Positions 18,001 through 27,226 are shown, counted from the first letter of the stretch. The stretch is 40,408 bases of DNA from Nitrospiraceae bacterium (GCA_003153275.1 PLXX01000089.1:156-40563); one strand, 5' to 3'. Notes: generated by a model from the sequence alone, not told the origin. A program made the numbers and translations.

Positions 18001-21000
18001 GAGCTTATTACCTTTGTCACACTAAGATCAGTTGTTCCCTGGATCGGGTTCGTCACAGACGCAGCCTTTGGATGTGGGGACTGGGTACTCGTCACAGTTG
18101 CGATGTTAGAGATCTGTGTGACACTTGGATCAAGAGAGCTGTTCACCGTGACACGGTAGGTGATCGTCAGAATTTGGTTCTGCTTCAGGGTAAAGCCGTC
18201 ACCAGCAGCTACCAGATAATAAGGTGAATTGGACGGATCCCCATAGGTCAGGTCCGGATAGGTGCCCCCAGGTATATTGTCCTTTGTCACAACCGGAATG
18301 GTGGTAGTTGCAACCGTGCTGTTGGCTACATATGTGGTATTGGCCGGAACCGGGTCGGTAACGGCAATTCCCGTCTGCTGGGTTGCGGAAGTGTTCGTAA
18401 CCGTAACGGTATAGGTAATCTGCTGCCCTGCGGCCACCGCTCCGGAGGGGTTCGCCGTCTTCGTTATGGTAAAGGTCCCTACACCGTTGTAATAGCCGAA
18501 GTTCAGGTTCTGAATAAAGGTGTTGAGACCGGTACCGCTGACCGTAAGCGGATCGCTTGCAGTTGTGCGAGTCAAACCACTTAGGACCGACTGAGTCCCG
18601 TCTACATAGACGAAGTATGTACCTGGTGCGGAAGGCGCAGCAAAGGCATAATTACCGTTTGCATCGGTCGTTTTAGTATCTATCAGTGTATCCGTGAGCT
18701 CGAAAGTGCCATTCCCGGTGTCTTGATACAACTTCACAGTTACACTTGATATGCCGGTCTCTCCAGAATTAATCACCGCATTGCTGTTGAAATCATTCCA
18801 TACCGTGCCGCTCAGCCCATAAGACGATGGGCCAAAGCCGAAGTTGGCATTGAGATAACTGTTATTGAGATTCAGCAACACCACCGTCATCTGTGCGCCA
18901 GGTGCGGTTGGGCCGGTCTGGTCATCGGTTGTGGTAAGGGTAAGCCCGTTTAAGGCGGTCTGCCCGTAGTCGACGTTTACAAAGAACCTGCCGGCCTGTG
19001 ACACCTGGAACATGTAATCACCGTTTGCGTCGGTAGTCTTGGTATCGATCAGCTGATCGACCGAGGGGTCGAAGATACCGTCACCGTTTGTGTCTATATA
19101 AAGCTTAACGGTTACGTTGGGGATCCCCGCTTCGCCTGTATCATACAAACCATTTTTATTGGCATCTAGCCATACCCTGTACCCGATTCTGCCAGGGGCG
19201 TTGTAACCAAAATTGGTTCCGTAAACACTGGAGTTGGAGATCGTAACGGACCGTGAGCCGGTCTGTGCCGATGGGGTAGTCCCTGTAAATCCGGCCAGCT
19301 TCCCGTCGGCGTCTTCTATCTTGACCGTATAGCTGCCGTTAGGAAGACCGGTAAAACTGAAATTACCGTTTGGATCGCTGGTTGTCACCGCAACGACCTT
19401 GCCGGCACTGAGGAGTTTCACGGTAACGCCGCTTATGCCCGGTTCACCCGAATCGACTGCCCCGCTGCCGTTTTGATCAAACCATACCCTGTCGTTTATT
19501 GAAAACAGCGAGGCATTATAAAAACCAAAGTCCATATACATAATGCTGTCACCAGAGGCTACGGTTATCGGGCCGCCTGTTTTGCTGCCGACGCTCTGGT
19601 TCCCTGTTGTCACCGTATAGCCGGTCAGAATATTTCCGGTGTCGGCCTTAACGATATAGGTCCCCGGAGCTACCCCGGTAAAGAGGTACGTGCCAAAGGC
19701 GTTGGTGGTTGTAGTGGCGACAAGTACGTTGCCCGGGCTGGTCAGAAGCTGCATGGTAACACCATTAAGACCGGCTTCGCCGGGGTCCTGAAGGCCATTG
19801 CTGTTGGCGTCGCTCCAGACATAGTTTCCTATGATCGCACTGACGCTGCTATTTTTATACCCGAAGTTGACATTGGAAAACACCTCCTGGCTGGTTATGG
19901 CCTTGGAGGCACTCGGGTTGACATTGTTGATTGTAATCGTCAGGCCCGCAGGTAACGTAGTCTCGTCAACATGAACTTTATAGGTCCCGGCAGGCAGGCC
20001 TGTAAATATATATTTGCCGTCGGTGCCTGTGAGCGTCTCGGTATAGACAAGACCGTTATTGTTTTGTTCCAGCCATACCCTTATATTTGACAGGCCAGGC
20101 TCTCCATAATCAACGAAACCGTTTATAGTTGTATCAAGCCAGACCAGGCCGTCTATTGACCCGCCGGTACTGACAGTGTCTATTGTGGTCGAAGAAGAAG
20201 GCGGGGCCTTCTCAAAGCTGGTTGCAGTTGCGATATTGACTATGCGCGTCTCATTTACAGGGTTGTTGACCAGCACATTATATGTCACGGTGAGTGTCTC
20301 GCCAGCAGCAAGTGCAAAGCCATCACCCGGAACAACGAGACTTGGCAGGACCCCGTTTAACAGGTCGGCATAGGTCCCCCCAGAAATATTATCTTTTGTT
20401 ACATTAGTCACTTCATTTGTCTTGATCCCCACATTGTCTACGTAGAAGTAGTCACCTGCGTTTGCGTAGCCGCTGGATACTCTGAAACGCACTGTCGTGG
20501 TTGCCGAGATGTAAGTTGAAATATCATAGCTCTTGGAGCCGGAAGTCTCTCCGACGACATTTGTGAAGGAAGTGCTATCGATAGTGGTCCAGGACGTGCC
20601 GCCGTTGCTCGACATCTCAACCACTATTGCGTCCGTGGCAACGACTGTGGGGCTGGTGCGATAATTGAAGCTCAAAGTTGCAGATGCATAGTTCTTGCCG
20701 GTAACTCCGGTCGTGAGGTTTACAGTCCTCGCCGCAGTTGATCCGGCGGCAGTGAGGGCCAACGTTCCATTTGTTACCTGGACTGTACCGGCGGTAATCC
20801 AATTGCCTGCCCAACTAGACGGCCCATCGTTGTTACTGTATAAAAGAGCATTGAACTTGTCCATCACGGAAGTCAGCATCGGGCCTGTAACGGTAGTACT
20901 GTTTGGCACATACGTAGTGCCGGCAGGCAGAGGGTCGGTCAACTGTATCCCCGTCTGCGGTGTGGATGACGTATTGGTGACCGTTACGGTATAGGTGATC

Positions 21001-24000
21001 GTATCCCCAGGCTGCACGCCGCGACCGTTCTTGCTTGAAGTCTTGGTTGTTTGAAGGACACCAGCCTGCACAAGGTTCGTTACAGTATTTAAGAAGATTT
21101 CCGATACAGAAGAGACCTGGGCATTGTTAGTCACAAAGCTGGTGCCAAGAGAAAGGCGAGTATTTACAGTAGCCTGGTAAACGACGTAAATATCCTGCCC
21201 GGGCACAAGCGTTGAGACGACACCGGGTACAAGGTTGAACCCGCCCTCATCAAGAGGAAACCGCGTGGCAGGAGAGGTATTGTCCGAGACAGGGTTACCG
21301 TTGACGGTTGTCGTGTTGGCAACATAGGTCAAATTAGCATCCATTGTGTCAAGCAGATTTACAGTCGTTATCGCCATTATGCCGCTATTATGCACCCTGA
21401 TCGTATATTGCAGCAGTTCCCCGGGGTCTAGTCCCCCGTTGTTATTATAATCTCCTATCAGCGCGGCTGTCTTATAAGCCACAAGCGAAGGATACGGAAG
21501 AACGGCCGTACCAAGGTCGAGTTCCGTAGGCTGATTTGGGGAGGAGGAAGCGCCATCCTGTCCCCATGCGGCCGCTATCCTCGTATTGTCAACGGTATAA
21601 ATTCTGTATCCGGTATGATCGTAGGAACCGGCAGGCCCAGGTGAAAATATCCTCTGGGACTGAAGGGCTGCAATAGAGTAAGAGACATCATATTTGTTTC
21701 CCTTCGGATCTGTATTGGGGCCTTTCGTCGGGTCACCGCTATAGTTGACGTAGATCGTTGTACTGGCAACAGGCGTCACCCATACGGGATTGGCGTCATG
21801 CCCCTTGTCTGTCGCGCCAGGAGACCAGCCGACGATTACCGACGGTGTAAGCATATTCTCAGGGATAAGATTAAAGCCCCAGTTGTGGACCGTGGCATTA
21901 ATATCTATCGCGGCAAACCCATAAAAGTTTTCGCCTCCCGCGCTCCAGACTTTTACACCCGTGAGTGGGTCTGTTGTCGTAGGAGACAAGGGGAGCAGAA
22001 TCATCACGGTCTGTTTGGAATTCACCGTCTGAGAACCGGGACATCCCACAGTTCCGGTCATACAGGCCACATTGACCGTTATCGTACCGGGATTAGGATT
22101 ATAGAGGAATATGTTGTTGTTGACCTGATAACCCGAGCGAGTGCCATTCACTTGTTCCATATTGGTGGAGACAGGACAATAGTATGTGTTTCCAATTTTA
22201 TCTATGGGAAGCAGGCTGTAAAGACGCCCGTCATAGGCAGAACCCGGTGTAGCCGTCAACATATCAACCTGAACAGTGCCGCCAGTAGCAGTAACGTTTG
22301 CCCCGACCTTTATCCCTTCTACATAAAGGGTCTGTCCTTCATTCAATGTTTGTGTAACGTTGACCGAAAGATCAGGGTTCGTCACAGTCACCGAGGTACC
22401 ATCCTGGTGGGCCATAATTGAGAGCGCAGTATAATTGAATGAAACCTGGCCGAAGTCTATACCCACAGGAACCTGGAAACTGCCGCCCCATTTGCTCGTT
22501 TCCCAGACTTCGACGGCGCCTGCAAGCTGAGCCCCCACAAGGTAAGGTGCTCCGACAGGCCAGAAGGCCCTTGTCACCACAAGCTGCTGGGTCGCGCTGA
22601 TCTTGTCGCCACCATCGAAGAACATTGTCCCCTGGTCCCTTACGCCACCCGGAACTGGGATATCGGATTGAAGAGTGATAACCCTTCCGGCATTTATCCT
22701 GTCACAATCGCAGTTCGTGGCTGAAACGCAAGTCGGTGGTCCGGTCATGCCGACAGAGCATCCGGGAGGAGCGCCATTGGTGATATCGCCGTCTCCCCAT
22801 ATCTGTGTCGTGCTCTGCACAGGGTTGGCAATGTCAGCCTCGTATCCGTCTTCCCATTGGTCGTAATATATTAGTGTGCCGTCGAAGGTGGCGGTGATCG
22901 ATATGACGGAACGTACCGTGTCGGATTCACTGCTCGGATCGGACTGCGCCCTCGCGTAGAGTCTGAACTGCGGTTCTATTATCGGCACATAATACGTCTG
23001 GACAATAGATCTTACCACCACAGGATTAACAGTCGTGTAAGAGAACTGGTAGGGGCTCGCCATAGTGTTTCCGGACACATCGCTTACGCCTGTGGATACA
23101 GTCACGGTGTACGGCGTATTGTTGTGCTGCGCGCTTGTGCCGAATACGGCCTGGCTGCCCGAACATGATAACATTGTCCAGCCGTCTGCGTTTATCGTTA
23201 TGTTCGTTGTGTTGACCGTTGCGCAGTTGATATTTTCATTCCAGTTGATCGTTACACTTGAATTGAGCGCAACGCCCGTTGAACCGCTTGTCGGCATGGT
23301 GGTGCTTACGGAAGGAGCGAGGGTGACCGAAAAGATTCCGGTGCCCGTTCCTGCAAGACTACCGTCATTGTTATTTACTATGACATCTCTCGCTCCTATG
23401 GCTGCGCTGGCCGAAATCGTAATCTTTGCAGTAAGATGTGTTGCGTCGACATAGGTTGTACTGATAACGTTTATGCCTGTGCCGCTGAAAGTCACGGCCG
23501 CTCCACTTACGAAGTTATTGCCGTTGATCGTGACATTCAGGTTTGTTGCTCCCTGACCCAGACTGCTCGGACTTGTTGATGTCACTTTTAAAAAGACCCA
23601 GTTGACATTATTGCCGCCATTATTATTCGTGCCGTTGTTTGCGTTAACCGCCGTGCCGCCGGTCGCATCGGAAAAAGACGGTGAAACATAGGATATCGAT
23701 TGGGTTGCCGGTGCGTGAAGGAGCCATGCAGTGCCTGCAGTGGGCTGCAAAGTCAAAAGATTTCCTAAAGCGCCTGTTAAGGTTAAAGAATTTGAGACTG
23801 TCTGAAGCGCGCCGCTCGCCAAGGAAACCGTTCTTCCGCCCCCGGTGATTGCCAATCCATACCACACGTTTACGCTGTTTATGGTTTGGACGCCTGCACC
23901 GTTGAATGTCACCGTGCCGGCGCGTGCGTTAAAACCTGTGGCGCCCCCCGGCGTATTGGTCCAATTGCCCTTGACGTTCAGGGCATAGTTGCTTGCGCTG

Positions 24001-26039
24001 ACATCCAGCAGCGTTCCTGCGGAAATATTCAGATTGCCGTTGACTGTTGTTGCTCCGCCCAGGGTCTTTATTCCGACCCCTGAAATAGTAAGATTTTGAT
24101 ATGGGGGTGTTTGAGAGACTGTCTGCGCAACGCCCGACGCATACTCAACCGTTGTGCCTGCGGAAATATTCATTGTGCCAAAAGCAGGAAAAGTAGTCGC
24201 CGCACCGACCGACCCAAGCTTGAATGTGCCCGAGGTCAGATTGAGCGTCCCTGCTGAGGTTACCTGAAGGCCGCCATCGCTGAAAACGCTGTTTGCCGTC
24301 ACATCGCCGATTGTGAGAGTTGTTACCGCAGGCACAGCGGCGCCAAGTGTTACTCCCGCTGCATTATTAATTTTAAGTGTTGCGTAAGCCGTACCGAGCG
24401 CTGTTTGGGCGATTGTACCGTTATAGTTGACTGTGTTTCCGGCAGCGTTTGCGGTCAAAGTGGTAATCCCGGAAGTGCCGCCGATATTGAGAGTTGCACT
24501 ATTAGTTAAAGTCCCTGCGCCCGCCAGCGCAGTTCCAACCGTTAATGTCCCGGTGTTTGTGTACGTTCCACTAACTGTGACGCTTTGTATCAAAATAGGG
24601 TTTATTCCGCTTATGGTCTTTGCTGCTCCCGAAAAAGTATGCACACCTGTGCTGGCAGTGTAAGTTCCATTATTCGTAAGATTCGAACCAAACACAAGCT
24701 GGGCAGCAGCAGTCTCTGTTATAGCGCCGCCGGTATTGATTGTTACGTCGCCTGTAAAGGTCTTGGTCCCCGTGACGTTAGTTATTTGCAACGTCCCGCT
24801 CGCTCCATCCCCAACGATCGTCGTGCCTGTTACGGTAAATGCATAGGCCCCACCAACGCTCAATGTCGTTCCATCATGAATAAGTAGATTGCCCGACATG
24901 ACCCTGGCTGCCCCCTCAGTCCATGTCTTTGTTCCCGAACCGGAAGTGCCTAAATAAGAATAGGCAACGTCTATTACTGTCTGACCGCCTGCGCCGGTGT
25001 AATTGACCGTGTTTCCGACAGCGCCTACAGTAAGAGTGGTAATAGTAGGGGTAAGATCGATGATATTAAGCGTGCTTGCGGCGGTAGAGTTATTAAAATT
25101 GGTGATTGTGCCTGAATTGGTAAGGTTAACTATGCCGCCGGTGCCGTTGGTAATGCCGGTAATTGCGCCTGACCCTTGGAGATTAAGTGTGCCGGTGTTG
25201 GTAAAATTGGCAAGGGCAGTGGAAATTGCGCCCACGCCGGTGATGGTTGCTGTTCCTGAATTGGCAAGAGTGGTAATAGAGGAAGTCCCGCCAATATTGA
25301 GAGTTGCACTATTAGTTAAAGTCCCTGCGCCCGCCAGAGCAGTTCCAACCGTTAATGTCCCGGTGTTTGTGTAAGTCCCGTTAATCGTTACGTATGAAAT
25401 CGATGTTACAGTTGTCCCGCTGAGTGTCTTGGCTGCACCAGTAAAGGTATGCACTGCCGTCGCGTTATTTTGGGCAGTGAAAGTTGTCGCATTGTTTGTT
25501 AAGTTACCGCCAAAACTGAAACTAGCAACAGCCCCAGTAGCAGTTTCATTCCATACGGCGCCACTATTGAGCGTAACGTTACCGGTGAACGTCATGAGAC
25601 GCGAGGTTCCGTTGGTAGAGCCGAAGTTTATCGTGCCGGTTATATTTGTGGCACCAGTAACGGTAAATACACGCCACATTGTAAGCGTAGCTCCACTGTT
25701 GATAGTGAGAGCTGCGCACGTTATTGTGCCGCTGGTCGTAACTGCGCCAGCGCCAGTTGTTGCAATGATTACGGTGTCACCCGCAACTGGCGGAATATTG
25801 CCAACCCATGTTCCATTTGTTGCCCAATCACCACCAGCTGCCGTGCTGGTTATAGTTGCTGCCTGGGCCTCCTGTGGCCCGAACCATCCCCCGAGCATGA
25901 AAACACTCAACAGCATGGCGAAGATCAGGACCATACTGACCCTCGACATGCGGCTTGCATGATTTATATTCTTGTCGACTGTACCGGATTTATGACGCAG
26001 GCAATCCATTCTTTTTATTGATAGACCTGATTTTTTCAA
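15081..26039 (-). CDS. Giant secreted mosaic protein ending in a gingipain-type C25 cysteine protease
   Basis: A 3652-residue exported protein. The N-terminus has a signal peptide with hydrophobic core MVLIFAMLLSVFML and the likely cleavage after EAQA (about residue 60). Next come about 750 residues of Thr/Gly/Asn-rich short repeats of beta-helix character, an IPT/TIG-like domain (about 818-905), a Big_5-like domain (907-1008), an unassigned 500-residue region (YYVPIIEPQF, IYYDQWEDGYEADI), two DUF11-like domains, a jelly-roll-like insert, five SdrD B-like domains (about 1960-2520), two more DUF11 domains and a fibronectin-like segment. The C25 catalytic domain fills about 3295-3652 with His3518 (LGHGA) and Cys3551 (LTCSSG). 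Their 33-residue spacing equals that of the RgpB dyad. Start is a TTG with AGGGGG nine bases before; ATG at residue 11 is an alternative. Confidence 0.85.
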   Translation of the reverse strand: MKKSGLSIKRMDCLRHKSGTVDKNINHASRMSRVSMVLIFAMLLSVFMLGGWFGPQEAQAATITSTAAGGDWATNGTWVGNIPPVAGDTVIIATTGAGAVTTSGTITCAALTINSGATLTMWRVFTVTGATNITGTINFGSTNGTSRLMTFTGNVTLNSGAVWNETATGAVASFSFGGNLTNNATTFTAQNNATAVHTFTGAAKTLSGTTVTSISYVTINGTYTNTGTLTVGTALAGAGTLTNSATLNIGGTSSITTLANSGTATITGVGAISTALANFTNTGTLNLQGSGAITGITNGTGGIVNLTNSGTITNFNNSTAASTLNIIDLTPTITTLTVGAVGNTVNYTGAGGQTVIDVAYSYLGTSGSGTKTWTEGAARVMSGNLLIHDGTTLSVGGAYAFTVTGTTIVGDGASGTLQITNVTGTKTFTGDVTINTGGAITETAAAQLVFGSNLTNNGTYTASTGVHTFSGAAKTISGINPILIQSVTVSGTYTNTGTLTVGTALAGAGTLTNSATLNIGGTSGITTLTANAAGNTVNYNGTIAQTALGTAYATLKINNAAGVTLGAAVPAVTTLTIGDVTANSVFSDGGLQVTSAGTLNLTSGTFKLGSVGAATTFPAFGTMNISAGTTVEYASGVAQTVSQTPPYQNLTISGVGIKTLGGATTVNGNLNISAGTLLDVSASNYALNVKGNWTNTPGGATGFNARAGTVTFNGAGVQTINSVNVWYGLAITGGGRTVSLASGALQTVSNSLTLTGALGNLLTLQPTAGTAWLLHAPATQSISYVSPSFSDATGGTAVNANNGTNNNGGNNVNWVFLKVTSTSPSSLGQGATNLNVTINGNNFVSGAAVTFSGTGINVISTTYVDATHLTAKITISASAAIGARDVIVNNNDGSLAGTGTGIFSVTLAPSVSTTMPTSGSTGVALNSSVTINWNENINCATVNTTNITINADGWTMLSCSGSQAVFGTSAQHNNTPYTVTVSTGVSDVSGNTMASPYQFSYTTVNPVVVRSIVQTYYVPIIEPQFRLYARAQSDPSSESDTVRSVISITATFDGTLIYYDQWEDGYEADIANPVQSTTQIWGDGDITNGAPPGCSVGMTGPPTCVSATNCDCDRINAGRVITLQSDIPVPGGVRDQGTMFFDGGDKISATQQLVVTRAFWPVGAPYLVGAQLAGAVEVWETSKWGGSFQVPVGIDFGQVSFNYTALSIMAHQDGTSVTVTNPDLSVNVTQTLNEGQTLYVEGIKVGANVTATGGTVQVDMLTATPGSAYDGRLYSLLPIDKIGNTYYCPVSTNMEQVNGTRSGYQVNNNIFLYNPNPGTITVNVACMTGTVGCPGSQTVNSKQTVMILLPLSPTTTDPLTGVKVWSAGGENFYGFAAIDINATVHNWGFNLIPENMLTPSVIVGWSPGATDKGHDANPVWVTPVASTTIYVNYSGDPTKGPNTDPKGNKYDVSYSIAALQSQRIFSPGPAGSYDHTGYRIYTVDNTRIAAAWGQDGASSSPNQPTELDLGTAVLPYPSLVAYKTAALIGDYNNNGGLDPGELLQYTIRVHNSGIMAITTVNLLDTMDANLTYVANTTTVNGNPVSDNTSPATRFPLDEGGFNLVPGVVSTLVPGQDIYVVYQATVNTRLSLGTSFVTNNAQVSSVSEIFLNTVTNLVQAGVLQTTKTSSKNGRGVQPGDTITYTVTVTNTSSTPQTGIQLTDPLPAGTTYVPNSTTVTGPMLTSVMDKFNALLYSNNDGPSSWAGNWITAGTVQVTNGTLALTAAGSTAARTVNLTTGVTGKNYASATLSFNYRTSPTVVATDAIVVEMSSNGGTSWTTIDSTSFTNVVGETSGSKSYDISTYISATTTVRFRVSSGYANAGDYFYVDNVGIKTNEVTNVTKDNISGGTYADLLNGVLPSLVVPGDGFALAAGETLTVTYNVLVNNPVNETRIVNIATATSFEKAPPSSSTTIDTVSTGGSIDGLVWLDTTINGFVDYGEPGLSNIRVWLEQNNNGLVYTETLTGTDGKYIFTGLPAGTYKVHVDETTLPAGLTITINNVNPSASKAITSQEVFSNVNFGYKNSSVSAIIGNYVWSDANSNGLQDPGEAGLNGVTMQLLTSPGNVLVATTTTNAFGTYLFTGVAPGTYIVKADTGNILTGYTVTTGNQSVGSKTGGPITVASGDSIMYMDFGFYNASLFSINDRVWFDQNGSGAVDSGEPGISGVTVKLLSAGKVVAVTTSDPNGNFSFTGLPNGSYTVKIEDADGKLAGFTGTTPSAQTGSRSVTISNSSVYGTNFGYNAPGRIGYRVWLDANKNGLYDTGEAGIPNVTVKLYIDTNGDGIFDPSVDQLIDTKTTDANGDYMFQVSQAGRFFVNVDYGQTALNGLTLTTTDDQTGPTAPGAQMTVVLLNLNNSYLNANFGFGPSSYGLSGTVWNDFNSNAVINSGETGISSVTVKLYQDTGNGTFELTDTLIDTKTTDANGNYAFAAPSAPGTYFVYVDGTQSVLSGLTRTTASDPLTVSGTGLNTFIQNLNFGYYNGVGTFTITKTANPSGAVAAGQQITYTVTVTNTSATQQTGIAVTDPVPANTTYVANSTVATTTIPVVTKDNIPGGTYPDLTYGDPSNSPYYLVAAGDGFTLKQNQILTITYRVTVNSSLDPSVTQISNIATVTSTQSPHPKAASVTNPIQGTTDLSVTKVISSIDNPCDIGTCGITYLITVTNVGSTTITSATVTDALPSQLSWRSDTGSGTYNNQTGLWSIGSIAANGSVTHSITATVIGSDLTQNCAVLTSSVPSDTNATNDQSCATFTPTRIMFSSGGVHVEGGQVIAEWETVSEHDTVGFYVERYDEKTGTYVRLNNKLLPGLVLSPSGGFYRLVDETAVPYGKQIYKLIEATSKGNLISYGPYQVDLGSNTGQIVKQIAADGTAIITITGNGATTVRNVSATSGLAFQSVSSTFSRTARAVSPDTVARLASAQAEQSQARLRIASLTGTSVKVTVSENNVYYIDSVDIAAMLNIPVQTVQQMIKDGLFALSTGNGQVSYMPSDDNSGIFFYGAAVNSIYTNENIYWLNNGSGLQMASVDGSKAVLTGRLKNSFTDTQHFEQDLLAYPTVTSDPNSDYWFWDYVIAGYSPYDSKDFSFKVSSVSTSASTAQISVKMQSITTDRSHAQISLNGTQVADETWTGTDPHTVVVNVDQGLLMEGDNTLSVKGVLDADISYSFLLIDSFDIEYTRKLEAANNLLSFKSEGSSSISIQGFTSPYISVFDISDTLKPKLITATAISVQAGNYAVMFYPAASNASYLAFVSPLVQKATAIAALPSDLKSTNNAADYIVITPAVLQDGATLLANYRRSQGLTVKVALVEDIMDTFNFGMYDPNAIRSFLQYAYNNWQTKPGYAVLVGSGTYDYKNNIGYGGNLVPALMVGSPWGLSPSDNVLGDFNADNIPEIIIGRIPVLSSTELQTVLNKIIAFEATSQNEIILLADNPDGGGDFPQDSNDIAQILTGHPVQKIYLSDYTLAQARAALFDGMSAGAKFINYLGHGALDRFSDGGLLTMDDAAWLSNSIYPLMTALTCSSGMYALPGFDSLMEALIVKSGGGIVSSYAPSDWSYNADAKILGEGFYTAVYQPDVVTMGDAVRKAMAAYKAAGRASYELNLLNILGDPALRLRNPALRLK
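24484..24563. repeat. Internal direct repeat, copy 2 (in-frame, 80 bp)
   Basis: This 80-bp segment matches 25294-25373 with one mismatch that I could see. The copies are 810 bp (270 codons) apart and in frame, encoding the repeated stretch TLTVGTALAGAGTLTNSATL in the beta-helix-like part of the giant protein. Such near-identity points to recent duplication or gene conversion within the gene. Confidence 0.85.
25294..25373. repeat. Internal direct repeat, copy 1 (in-frame, 80 bp)
   Basis: First copy, in coding order, of the 80-bp repeat also present at 24484-24563. It encodes the same stretch nearer the N-terminus of the giant protein. Confidence 0.85.
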
Positions 26040-26101
26040 AATGTAATGCCCCCTTTGGTACTATTTAAATACATATCACTACTAAAATAAAGCCGCATAG
26101 C

Positions 26102-26213
26102 TTGTTATTCCGAAAACGCAGGGCGTCGGCAATCCTTCTGAAAACAAGGAAAGATTCTAGATACCAAAACCCCGATACCCAGATATCGGCACAGACGAGC
26201 CGCAATGACAAAA
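26102..26213. repeat. REP/MITE-like element with imperfect terminal inverted repeats
   Basis: The left end reads TTGTTATTCCG; the right end, reverse complemented, reads TTGTCATTGCG, matching at 9 of 11 bases. Between them lie an AATCCTT/AAGGAAAGATT pair and the hairpin CCGATA-cccaga-TATCGG (about 26172-26189). The style (ends like TCATTGCG, an internal TCTAGA) resembles dispersed intergenic repeats of many environmental bacteria. Only one copy is in the window and I see no clear target duplication, so mobility is inferred. Confidence 0.4.
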
Positions 26214-26584
26214 CATGTGAAGATGCTGCCTTACTTCCATTATTATTATTAATTTATTAATATTAATAATCTTTAATTATACCATATTACTGCTATTTGC
26301 TTCTGTATTGATTAACTGCACCGAGGCCTTCCATAACTGGATGCAATCTTTTCGACTCAAATGTTATGACGAGTAAGCCCATAAATATTTAAATTAAGTA
26401 TAATTAATATAGCAATATTCATGCCTTCGTGATTTGAAATGAGAATTTATTTGCCTTTCTCCGGATACCGACGACTACTGTTGCATCCCGCGATACGGCA
26501 CGGTAAAAGATATTGAAACTAAAGGAAATTCCAGAGCAACGTCTCCTGGTTTGCATATCACCGGAAAGGTAACAGCATGGCGCT

Positions 26585-26644
26585 TCAAAGCGGACACTTC
26601 AGGATAGTGACAAATAAGATAATAGATATGGTGATTGTTGACAT
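26585..26644 (-). CDS. Possible hydrophobic micro-ORF (19 residues)
   Basis: After the nitroreductase stop a purine-rich run containing GAGGGGG precedes an ATG at 26644 by about seven bases. The frame encodes MSTITISIILFVTILKCPL, a single hydrophobic segment. Small membrane peptides look like this, but length and lack of any comparison make chance likely. Confidence 0.15.
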   Translation of the reverse strand: MSTITISIILFVTILKCPL

Positions 26645-26675
26645 AATATGTCCCCCTCGCCCTTTTTAACTCCTT

Positions 26676-27197
26676 TTACCATGCTTCCCAATGAATATTT
26701 TCTTCCTTGAATTTATCAACCACCTTTCCTTTGTCCTTTGGAATCCCAATCGGGACAACATTCAGCGGAATAATATTCGGGGGGATATTCAATATCTCTC
26801 TTACATCTTTTATTCTTTCTTCGTCAACATACACCGCTGTCCAGACGGCACCAAAGCCTAGGGCATGACAAGCCAGCAGAATATTTTCTGTAGCAGCTGA
26901 GCAATCCATGACCCAATAATCCCGGCTGAAGACTTCATCTTTATCCGGAATACCGCAAACAATAATAGCGGCCCCGGCTTTGCCGAGCATCTTTGCATAC
27001 GGAAGCTTCTCACACAGTGCATCCAGGACTTCCCTTTTTGTCACAGCGATAAATGACCACGGCTGCACATTGACGGCTGAAGGGGCCGACATTCCTGCCC
27101 GCAAGATTTTGATCAGCGCATCGCGGCTGATTAATTCTCCGGTAAAGGACCTTACGCTTCTTCGGGAATAAATAGTCTGTAGTGTTTCGTTTTCCAT
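26676..27197 (-). CDS. Nitroreductase-family FMN flavoprotein
   Basis: A 173-residue member of the nitroreductase family, which uses FMN and NAD(P)H to reduce nitro groups, quinones or other electron acceptors. The FMN-binding RRSVRSFT begins the protein, APSAVNVQPWSF forms the next phosphate/isoalloxazine contact, and GFGAVWTAVY lies in the C-terminal half. The end (PLNVVPIGIPKDKGKVVDKF) is typical of the short subgroup. ATG at 27197 has AGGGAGG a few bases upstream. The gene follows the DUF116/fmt/def cluster on the same strand after 57 bp. The natural substrate is unknown. Confidence 0.9.
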   Translation of the reverse strand: MENETLQTIYSRRSVRSFTGELISRDALIKILRAGMSAPSAVNVQPWSFIAVTKREVLDALCEKLPYAKMLGKAGAAIIVCGIPDKDEVFSRDYWVMDCSAATENILLACHALGFGAVWTAVYVDEERIKDVREILNIPPNIIPLNVVPIGIPKDKGKVVDKFKEENIHWEAW

Positions 27198-27226
27198 ATT
27201 ATCCTCCCTGTTAGTATTGCAGTATA

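Larger units (their letters stand above)
26040..26675. other. AT-rich intergenic region upstream of the giant protein operon
   Basis: This 636-bp gap is much richer in A and T than its surroundings between about 26230 and 26460. It contains a REP/MITE-like element (26102-26213), a perfect 16-bp palindrome TTATTAATATTAATAA (26254-26269), a hairpin CCAGAG...CTCCTGG (around 26532-26550) and a possible 19-residue micro-ORF just after the nitroreductase gene. It must include the promoter of the accessory operon, but I could not place convincing -35 and -10 boxes. Confidence 0.5.

Noticed and set aside
20176-25962. Several plus-strand open frames of 60 to 200 codons opposite the giant gene
   Set aside because: They are antisense to a continuous, repeat-rich coding frame and have low-complexity Val/Pro/Ala composition expected from that bias.
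26040-26180. Possible c-di-GMP (GEMM) riboswitch before the giant gene
   Set aside because: The characteristic GEMM core bases could not be aligned on either strand.
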